The translations under genes were made by a program, and so were the position numbers. Below are positions 1 to 5,361 of a stretch of DNA of 30,744 nt, in pieces (the stretch's first letter is position 1; each line of letters opens with the position of its first letter). Source of the DNA: an uncultured Lachnospiraceae bacterium. GTDB lineage: Bacteria > Bacillota > Clostridia > Lachnospirales > Lachnospiraceae. Where the stretch lies: positions 1 through 30,744 of the forward strand of contig CAJUES010000041.1 in NCBI GenBank assembly GCA_910585765.1, given 5' to 3'. The notes under the pieces were generated by a model. That model was not told the DNA's origin. It was given only the letters and a program-made list of their open reading frames with translations, and searched no databases.

Positions 1-191
1 CAGTGTTTGGACAGGTCGCGTTCCTGTTCGTGGATCGTGTTGTCGAATTTGTACTGGCTTTTGTCCTTGGCGTTCTGCAATTCATGTTCCAGGACAACCT
101 GATCACCGCCGAACAATACGCCGTTTATGATATCGGCAAACACGTCGTTGTAGTCAGCCAGCTGTTTTTCTGTAATATCTTTTGTGCCCAT
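1..191 (-). CDS. Rpn/YhgA-like PD-(D/E)XK nuclease (putative transposase family), 5' part only
   Basis: The gene runs off the left edge; only the first 63 codons are visible. The N-terminus reads MGTKDITEKQLADYNDVFAD, followed by a stretch with DQVVLEHELQNAK and HEQERDLSKH. I recognise this as the opening of the Rpn/YhgA-like family (recombination-promoting nuclease, often annotated as putative transposase), which is frequent in Lachnospiraceae. The catalytic PD-(D/E)XK core would lie outside the window, so activity cannot be judged. The ATG at 189-191 (complement) is preceded by AGAGGAGCT at good spacing. Family members are thought to be nucleases linked to recombination; that role is family knowledge. 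A candidate promoter with a palindrome lies upstream (256-293). Confidence 0.75.
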   Translation of the reverse strand, partial: MGTKDITEKQLADYNDVFADIINGVLFGGDQVVLEHELQNAKDKSQYKFDNTIHEQERDLSKH

Positions 192-255
192 TTACAAGCT
201 CCTCTTATTTGTATAGTAACATAGCTTACACCTTTTTACCATGTTTTTAGTAGAT

Positions 256-293
256 GAATATATGTTCTGAAACTATAATATCAAACTATAGTT
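256..293 (-). promoter_or_regulatory. Candidate promoter and operator of the Rpn-like gene
   Basis: On the minus strand, TTGATA (279-284) and TATATT (257-262) are separated by 16 bp, a plausible sigma-A promoter about 65 bp before the start codon. The -35 hexamer lies between the arms of a 7-bp inverted repeat, AACTATA (271-277) and TATAGTT (287-293), so a repressor bound there could block initiation. This is inferred from sequence only. Confidence 0.35.
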
Positions 294-502
294 CGGATGT
301 CAATTTTATTCGAATAAAAACTTGAACGGATTCTGAACAAGCAAATTTTTGTATCGTTTTTAGGCTTGAAGGTGTGGAGAGTATCTGTAAACAGATTGAT
401 AAAGAAAAAGTCATAATATGCCACCGCATTGCCTCCTTCCTCCGCCTTGTCCTGACACAGATACCAGGCACTGCTTTTCACTGTTATTTACACAACGCTG
501 TA

Positions 503-668
503 CTAGAGCGTGTTTCAAAATTGCTTTCTGGCAGATGTGCGTCACAATTTGTGGGAGATTTGTGCCAAATGAAGGAGGCGTAGCGGGCTACGTCGACTGA
601 ATGTGGTGCAAATATCACGCAAAGTGGGGCGTATAGATGGCGGGAATGAATTTTGGAACACGCTCTAG
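503..668. repeat. MITE-like element A with 20-bp terminal inverted repeats
   Basis: A 166-bp unit begins CTAGAGCGTGTTTCAAAATT and ends with the inverted copy of CTAGAGCGTGTTCCAAAATT, so 19 of 20 terminal bases match. It encodes no credible protein. Near its middle is a perfect 6-bp palindrome, CGTAGC-GG-GCTACG, around 579-592. The outer CTAG tetranucleotides may be part of the repeat or of the target. A non-autonomous mobile element is the simplest reading. A similar end (AGAGCGTGTTT) occurs alone near 17285. Confidence 0.75.
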
Positions 669-699
669 ACATAGGGATAAACGACGGTGTTTTAGTATG

Positions 700-867
700 G
701 GTAAGGAACTGTAGAAAAATAACTGACGCATCTTGACTTGTCTATTTCTCCGATTATGCATATCAAAAAGCCTCGCCGTAGCCCGCTACGCCTACGTTTT
801 TTGCTATATATTCTCGAAGAAATATCCTGCGCAAGTCGCATCGGTTATTTTCCTACAGTTCCTAACC
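700..867. repeat. MITE-like element B with 24-bp terminal inverted repeats
   Basis: A 168-bp unit whose left end (700-723, GGTAAGGAACTGTAG...) matches the inverted right end (844-867, GGTTAGGAACTGTAGG...) at 22 of 24 positions. It lies 31 bp from element A, has almost the same length and contains the same core palindrome in inverted orientation (CCGTAGCCCGCTACGCC, around 776-792). The ends are unrelated to those of element A. Single copies of the B end occur at 7891, 11873-11896 and, degenerate, at 12067-12090, so this family is dispersed in the genome. Confidence 0.75.
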
Positions 868-959
868 ACCTGCAAAAGCAAGAGTTTTAAAATATAATGA
901 TTTCATATATTGCATCAACATGAGTATTTACATTTTATTCACAAAGCTTGCGTTTGCCG

Positions 960-989
960 TGACAAAATTCATATTTTCAGTGGTATTTA
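960..989 (+). promoter_or_regulatory. Weak candidate promoter for the hairpin-rich leader
   Basis: TGACAA (960-965) and TATTTA (984-989) are 18 bp apart and lie just before the hairpin-rich stretch. Neither hexamer is a strong match, so this is only a suggestion of where a leader transcript could begin. Confidence 0.25.
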
Positions 990-999
990 GAGGGAAAAT

Positions 1000-1382
1000 A
1001 TGTTAAGATATCAGAAGAGAGGACGGCAGAATAACAGAGCACGTCAGCGAATATCGGGTATGGATAGTGTGAGAAGAACTTCTAATCACTCGCAGCAAAG
1101 GCTGCTTCGTGAAGAAGTTCTAAGTCTCACACAAGAGAATGCCCAAAGTACGGGCATTCTCCGTATTGATTTGAGATTCCGCAGCGCGGAATCATGGAGG
1201 ATAGCGTGAAATCAAGGAATTCACGTTCTTGAACAGAGATTCCACCGCGTCTGACAAATGAGAGTTAGCATAAAATCATCAGTTTTCAGGAGCGCCGACC
1301 GGACTGGTCACAGATGAAAAGGCAGAGAAGCTAAGGATCGAATAACTCGAAGGGAGAACAGGGCGGAGTCCCTGCTTTTTTT
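1000..1382 (+). ncRNA. Candidate structured RNA or leader before the response regulator
   Basis: Several inverted repeats lie in series. A long hairpin (1067-1132) pairs GTGTGAGA...GAACTTCT with AGAAGTTC...CTCACAC and contains GCAGC-AAAG-GCTGC. A second pairs AGAATGCCC with GGGCATTCT (about 1137-1160). A third is GATTCCGC-AGC-GCGGAATC (about 1176-1194). A fourth pairs CGTGAA with TTCACG (about 1205-1225). The series ends in a terminator-like hairpin (1359-1382). I could not match it to a riboswitch, T-box, 6S, RNase P or SRP consensus that I know. It could be a cis-acting leader of the two-component operon, an independent small RNA or a remnant of a mobile intron-like element. Confidence 0.4.
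1359..1382 (+). terminator. Terminator-like hairpin just upstream of the response regulator
   Basis: CAGGG (1359-1363) pairs with CCCTG (1370-1374) around a 6-nt loop and is followed by C and seven T residues. The stem is short but GC-only apart from one pair. It ends 18 bp before the GTG start of the response regulator, a position suited to attenuation of the downstream operon. Confidence 0.55.
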
Positions 1383-1399
1383 GAAAAAGGAGCATTTTT

Positions 1400-2080
1400 G
1401 TGGAAGGTGTCATTTTATTGCTCGAGGACGAGGAGAGCGTAAACCGCGGAGTGTGTTTTACGCTGGAAAAGGCAGGATATCAGGTATATGCGTGCGGCAG
1501 CATCCGCGAGGCGCAGCAGCTGCTCGAGAGGCACCAGCCGCAGATGTTGATCTGTGACCTCACGCTGCCGGACGGCAGCGGTCTGGATTTTATAGCGAAG
1601 GTGCGAAAAAACGATAGTGATATCTATATCTTGTGTCTGACTGCCCTCGACAGTGAGACGGATTATGTGATGGGGTACAGCGCGGGGGCGGATGATTACA
1701 TGGTAAAGCCGTTTTCCCTGTCCGTGCTGACATTGAAAGTGCAGGCGTATTTTGGGCGGAACAGGAAAGGCGAGGATCGCTTGCTGTCTTTTGGAAAGCT
1801 CCGGGTCAGCATAAATGAGATGCGCGCGTGGAAGGAGAGCGAAGAGCTGTTTTTCACCAAAACGGAGTGGAAGCTGCTGCTGCTGTTTGTGCAGAGTCCA
1901 AACCAGATCCTGTCGAAGGGGCAGATCCTGGACTTTCTTTTCGACGTGGAGGGAGATTTTGTGGAGGAGAACACGGTGGCGGTCATGGTCCGCCGCCTGC
2001 GCGAGAAGATCGAGGAGGATCCGGCAAAGCCGCAGTATATCAAGAATGTGAGGGGGATCGGATATGTGTTCCGGATCTGA
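1400..2080 (+). CDS. OmpR/PhoB-family response regulator
   Basis: This 226-aa protein has a receiver domain (about 1-115) and a winged-helix DNA-binding domain (about 130-226). The acidic pair is D10-E11, the likely phosphorylated residue is D53 in MLICDLTLPDGSG, and the conserved switch residues are T81 and K103 in the VKPF motif. The C-terminal part has the expected TKTEWKLL and ENTVAVMVRRLREKI recognition-helix signature and ends in GIGYVFRI. The start is a GTG preceded by AAGGAG at good spacing. It probably receives phosphate from the histidine kinase encoded at 2994 and controls the adjacent ABC transporter, by analogy with Bce/Vra-type modules. A terminator-like hairpin directly before the gene suggests controlled read-through. 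Confidence 0.93.
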   Translation: MEGVILLLEDEESVNRGVCFTLEKAGYQVYACGSIREAQQLLERHQPQMLICDLTLPDGSGLDFIAKVRKNDSDIYILCLTALDSETDYVMGYSAGADDYMVKPFSLSVLTLKVQAYFGRNRKGEDRLLSFGKLRVSINEMRAWKESEELFFTKTEWKLLLLFVQSPNQILSKGQILDFLFDVEGDFVEENTVAVMVRRLREKIEEDPAKPQYIKNVRGIGYVFRI

Positions 2081-2179
2081 ATGCGCGGCAAATTTGTGCA
2101 CATCTGACAAAGTATCATCTCGCGGGAAAAGGCAAATAGGGACGTTGAGAGTCTAAAAAATAAGTTGGGGGGAATTTCA

Positions 2180-2959
2180 ATGAAAAAAACAAATGTAGTA
2201 ACAGTGCTTCTTTCTATTCTGTTATGCTGTGTGTTGTCAGGCTGCTCGGATATGCTGAAAAGAGAGGACATGGATCAGGAGTTAGAGCACTTGATCGAGG
2301 CGCTCAATGAGGATGATGCCGACGCGATCTTTCAATCCATGTATCCAGGTATTGTCACCCGGGAGGAATTTGATGAATCCTATGAGACGGTTCGCCGCCT
2401 CTGGGAGAGATCGGACGAGCACACTGCGAAACTGAGGTCAATCAACACGAAAAAGAATCTTAACCAATCCGGGAAATCCCTTGTCTGTCAGGCACAGTAT
2501 TATGTATACACCCTGGATCAGTCATACACGATCACGCTGACTTACCGGTCTGACGATATCGGAGAGGGCATATATCGGTTCGATATCAATGTTGGCGCCG
2601 AGCCTGTGCTGATCAGCGGAGGGTTCACGACTGCCAGGGAGAATTCCGCCCTCCAGTGGGGATTGTTGGTTCTCAGTATACTGTCTTATCTCTTTATCAT
2701 TGTCACGGTAGTCGATATCCTTCGGAAACGTCCGCGGCTGTTTGGCGTCTGGCTCGCGGCAGCGCTGACTTTTATAGGATTCTGGATACAGGCAGCGCCT
2801 GCCAACTTTCATATAGGCGGGAGCGTGATCTGGTTTGTCATGTCCTCTTTTAAGATTTACAGCGGCGGATTCAGGAAGTTTCTCTTTGCGGTTCCTGTGG
2901 GTGCTATTGTCTACTGGTGCATGCGCAGGAAGCTGTTGTCCCGGAAATTCAAGATATGA
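2180..2959 (+). CDS. Lipoprotein with C-terminal transmembrane helices, unknown function
   Basis: This 259-aa product starts MKKTNVVTVLLSILLCCVLS and has a lipobox LSGC with the acylated cysteine at about residue 22. A polar extracytoplasmic domain (about 25-150) resembles small cystatin/NTF2-like lipoprotein domains such as DUF3887/DUF4019, but I cannot assign it firmly. It is followed by three or four hydrophobic helices (about 160-180, 190-208, 215-230, 236-252). A lipoprotein anchor combined with a membrane-helix tail is unusual. The ATG at 2180 is chosen because a G-rich ribosome binding site lies just upstream and it begins the signal sequence directly. It sits between the response regulator and kinase genes, so it may modulate signal sensing; this is inference from position. 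Confidence 0.75.
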   Translation: MKKTNVVTVLLSILLCCVLSGCSDMLKREDMDQELEHLIEALNEDDADAIFQSMYPGIVTREEFDESYETVRRLWERSDEHTAKLRSINTKKNLNQSGKSLVCQAQYYVYTLDQSYTITLTYRSDDIGEGIYRFDINVGAEPVLISGGFTTARENSALQWGLLVLSILSYLFIIVTVVDILRKRPRLFGVWLAAALTFIGFWIQAAPANFHIGGSVIWFVMSSFKIYSGGFRKFLFAVPVGAIVYWCMRRKLLSRKFKI

Positions 2960-2993
2960 AAGGGATGCTTTGCGCGAACGGTTATGATGGGAA

Positions 2994-4544
2994 GTGAAAA
3001 ACAAGATAAGAAATTATAATAAGAAATCATATATAAAGGCGGCATTGATATTTATTGTAATGGCGCTGCCGGCAATGATACTGATGGTTCAGGCGCAGCG
3101 CGGCTATGAGGAAAAGATGGAGATCCTTTATGCGGTGCTGGAACAGCAGAGTGAGGGAAGGGAATCGGTCGATATTGTGACAGGACTGTTGAAAGGACAG
3201 CGCCTGACGGACGCTGCAGATGCAGAGCAGCGCCTGGCTTTGTATGGATTTCACGCAGATTTTGCAAACCGTTACAAAAGGTCCCTGTATCTTGACTGGA
3301 CAGTGATCATCGCGATATTTCTGCTGGTTTCTGTTGGATTTCTGGCGCTGCTCTCGCTGACGGACAAAAAGCGTGAGCAGATGCGGAAACTGGAACTGCT
3401 CCGACTGCAGGAGCGTGTGACTGCACTGCGCGACAGCGCTGCGGGCGGTTTGTATGCACATCCACGCAGGGGAAGTACGTGTGCAGAGAAGGATTATCGA
3501 CTTAAACTGATGGATGTCCGGCACGCTGGAAAGGAAAAAGCTCCCTGGCAGATTGCCAGTGAGACAGATGTATGCGCAAGGGCGGCTGAGGGCAGACAGA
3601 ACATGCTGGTAACAGTTCAGCCCAGAACTTCGCACTACGCTGCGAAGGCTGTGAGAAAGCATAGGGTTGAGATGCGTCAAGCCAACCGCGAAGCGTTTCT
3701 TGCATGGCTTGACGCTTGCAACAGGAAGCCGGAGGCTGAACTGTTACACATGCTGGAGGACGCCGATGAGGATCTGGGACGCCTGCTGATGGAGTTTGAT
3801 GCACTGGCTGACAGCATCGAGTTGTTTGGACTGCAGGCTGGCGCGGAGCGGGAGGGGACGAAAGCGCTTGTGACGGACATCTCGCATCAGCTCAAGACAC
3901 CGGTCGCGGCGCTCAAGACCAGTTTCGAGGTCCTGCAGTCCGGCGATCTGAATGAAACGGAACATCAGGAGTTTTTGGGGCGGTGCGGTGTCCAGATCCT
4001 GCGGCTGGAGGAGCTGGTGTCGGCGCTGGTCAATATTTCGCGCATGGAGACGGGTATGATCGAACTCAGGAAGGAGAAGCGGAAGCTGTTTGACACGATC
4101 CTGCTCGCTGTGAACCGCATCTATTCCAGGGCGGAGGAGCGGGAGATCGAGATCGGGCTGGAGGCGGAGGAGGAACTGCAGCAGATCCGGGTGCTGCATG
4201 ATGCGAGATGGCTGTGCGAGGCGTTTCTGAATGTGCTGGAAAACGCGGTGAAATACAGTGAGAGCCGGACGAAGGTCACGATCCGCATGATCCGGATGAC
4301 GGTTTATGTGCGCGTTGAGATCGAGGACGAAGGTATCGGAATCCCCAGAAAAGAGTGGAATAAGATCTTTCAGCGCTTTTACAGGGGTGGGGCGGAGACG
4401 GTGCAGAGGGAGTCCGGTTCCGGCGTGGGACTGTACCTGGCGCGCGAGATCGCTTCGAGGCATGAAGGAACGCTGGTGGTCGCGGCGCCGCGGCACGGGA
4501 GGCGGGGGAGCTGCTTTGTGTTCCAGCTGCCGTATCTGTCGTAG
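2994..4544 (+). CDS. Sensor histidine kinase with an insertion in the linker
   Basis: This 516-aa kinase has two membrane helices (about 13-34 and 102-122) flanking an extracytoplasmic loop of about 65 residues. A cytoplasmic coiled linker leads to an H-box DISHQLKTPVAALK with H298, the N-box NVLENAVKYS, the G1 box DEGIGIP and the G2 box GSGVGLYLA. The start is GTG at 2994 with only a weak upstream GGGA. Residues about 149-245 interrupt the linker. They are Cys-, Arg- and His-rich, unlike a coiled coil, and are encoded by DNA containing three inverted repeats, one of them (3674-3715) also present between dnaE and pfkA. The frame stays open, so the kinase is probably still made. Partner: the response regulator at 1400; likely target: the ABC transporter genes downstream. 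Confidence 0.9.
   Translation: MKNKIRNYNKKSYIKAALIFIVMALPAMILMVQAQRGYEEKMEILYAVLEQQSEGRESVDIVTGLLKGQRLTDAADAEQRLALYGFHADFANRYKRSLYLDWTVIIAIFLLVSVGFLALLSLTDKKREQMRKLELLRLQERVTALRDSAAGGLYAHPRRGSTCAEKDYRLKLMDVRHAGKEKAPWQIASETDVCARAAEGRQNMLVTVQPRTSHYAAKAVRKHRVEMRQANREAFLAWLDACNRKPEAELLHMLEDADEDLGRLLMEFDALADSIELFGLQAGAEREGTKALVTDISHQLKTPVAALKTSFEVLQSGDLNETEHQEFLGRCGVQILRLEELVSALVNISRMETGMIELRKEKRKLFDTILLAVNRIYSRAEEREIEIGLEAEEELQQIRVLHDARWLCEAFLNVLENAVKYSESRTKVTIRMIRMTVYVRVEIEDEGIGIPRKEWNKIFQRFYRGGAETVQRESGSGVGLYLAREIASRHEGTLVVAAPRHGRRGSCFVFQLPYLS
3545..3559. repeat. Perfect inverted repeat in the kinase insertion
   Basis: CTGGCA-GAT-TGCCAG, six paired bases with a 3-nt spacer, lies inside the atypical kinase linker. 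With the repeats at 3628-3647 and 3674-3715 it marks this coding segment as repeat-derived. Confidence 0.5.
3628..3647. repeat. Inverted repeat in the kinase insertion
   Basis: CTTCGC (3628-3633) and GCGAAG (3642-3647) form a 6-bp stem with an 8-nt loop inside the atypical linker. It is translated as part of a TSHYAAKA stretch. Confidence 0.5.
3674..3715. repeat. Palindromic repeat copy 1, in frame within the kinase gene
   Basis: GCGTCAAGCC (3674-3683) and GGCTTGACGC (3706-3715) are perfect 10-bp inverted arms around a loop containing CGCGAAGCG. A second copy with the same layout and core lies at 17307-17346 in intergenic DNA. Here it is translated as roughly RQANREAFLAWLDAC. Confidence 0.75.
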
Positions 4545-4580
4545 CTGCTGCAGTTGAGGGGAAGAACGATACCTGGAAGA

Positions 4581-4608
4581 AGTCTTACAAATCTGTAAGG
4601 CTTTTTTT
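4581..4608 (+). terminator. Intrinsic terminator after the histidine kinase
   Basis: AGTCTTACA (4581-4589) pairs with TGTAAGGCT (4594-4602, one G-T pair) around a 4-nt loop and runs into seven T residues. It separates the kinase gene from the ABC transporter genes, so the transporter probably has its own promoter or depends on read-through. Confidence 0.8.
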
Positions 4609-4674
4609 GTATTTTGAAAGCAGATTGAAAGAAAACGGTGGGATAATGGCAGTATGGATAGGAGGATATTTTTG

Positions 4675-5361
4675 ATGAAGGTGAACATGAACACAATCTT
4701 GAGGACAGAGCACTTGTGCAAATACTACGGTTCGGGAGAGAATGAGGTGCGGGCGGTGGATGATGTCAATATTGCCATTGGGCGGGGGGAGTTTGTGGCG
4801 GTCGTGGGAAAATCAGGTTCCGGAAAGAGCACGCTGCTGCACTTGCTGGGGGGACTCGACTATCCGACGGGCGGGAAGGTGTATGTGGGTGACATGGAAC
4901 TCTTTTCGCTGAAGGAGGACGCCCTTGCCGTTTTCCGCAGGCGGAAGATGGGGTTTGTCTTCCAGGCGTTTAATCTGGTCTCGTCGATCAATGTGTGGGA
5001 GAATATCGTGCTGCCTGCCGGGCTCGACGGAAGGAGATGCGACACGGCTTTTGTGAAAGATATCGTGGGCACGCTGGGGCTCGATGACAAGATCCGCAAT
5101 CTGCCAAACACGCTCTCGGGCGGTCAGCAGCAGCGCGTGGCGATCGCGAGGGCACTGTCGACAAGACCGGATATCGTTTTTGCGGATGAGCCGACAGGCA
5201 ATCTGGACTCCAGGACGAGCGACGAGGTGATAGGACTGATGAAGATGTCCGCGCAAAAGTATGGGCAGACGCTTGTGATGATCACGCATGATGAAGATAT
5301 CGCCCAATCAGCCGACAGGGTGATCGTGATCGAGGACGGAAAGGTGGGGGAGATGCGGTGA
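4675..5361 (+). CDS. ABC transporter ATP-binding protein (LolD/MacB/BceA type)
   Basis: This 228-aa ATPase has a Walker A motif GKSGSGKST (residues 45-53), Q-loop region FVFQAFNLV, signature LSGGQQQR (from residue 147), Walker B IVFADEP (167-173) followed by TGNLDS, and the H-loop MITHDE. These features and the length fit the family that powers FtsX-type permeases. The ATG at 4675 is preferred over an in-frame ATG at 4654 because AGGAGG (4660-4665) precedes it at the right distance. The stop codon overlaps the permease start by four bases (GTGA), so the two are translationally coupled. It would energise the permease to remove or signal the presence of envelope-active compounds; substrate unknown. 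Confidence 0.95.
   Translation: MKVNMNTILRTEHLCKYYGSGENEVRAVDDVNIAIGRGEFVAVVGKSGSGKSTLLHLLGGLDYPTGGKVYVGDMELFSLKEDALAVFRRRKMGFVFQAFNLVSSINVWENIVLPAGLDGRRCDTAFVKDIVGTLGLDDKIRNLPNTLSGGQQQRVAIARALSTRPDIVFADEPTGNLDSRTSDEVIGLMKMSAQKYGQTLVMITHDEDIAQSADRVIVIEDGKVGEMR

Larger units (their letters stand above)
192..1399. other. Long intergenic region without a convincing protein gene
   Basis: No open frame here has a good start, a ribosome binding site and a recognisable product. The region holds the Rpn promoter candidate (256-293), elements A and B, an AT-rich stretch (870-1000) and a hairpin-rich stretch (1000-1382). The ORFs of 60-70 codons are explained by the elements and hairpins. Confidence 0.6.

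Noticed and set aside
374..600. Two overlapping ORFs of 60-69 codons upstream of and inside element A
   Set aside because: They lack ribosome binding sites and protein-like composition and are explained by the inverted-repeat element.
1000..1209. 69-codon plus-strand ORF
   Set aside because: It runs through several hairpins, is Arg/Ser/Gln-rich and has no clear ribosome binding site; a structured non-coding stretch explains it better.
1320..1382. T-box or cobalamin riboswitch before the response regulator
   Set aside because: The segment near GAACAGGGCGGAGTCCCTGC loosely recalls a T-box, but the conserved GGTGG-ACCGCG element is missing, and no cobalamin-type core is seen.
1415..2110. Long minus-strand ORF opposite the response regulator
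   Set aside because: It is a shadow of the GC-rich response regulator gene, rich in His, Arg and Gln, and matches no family.
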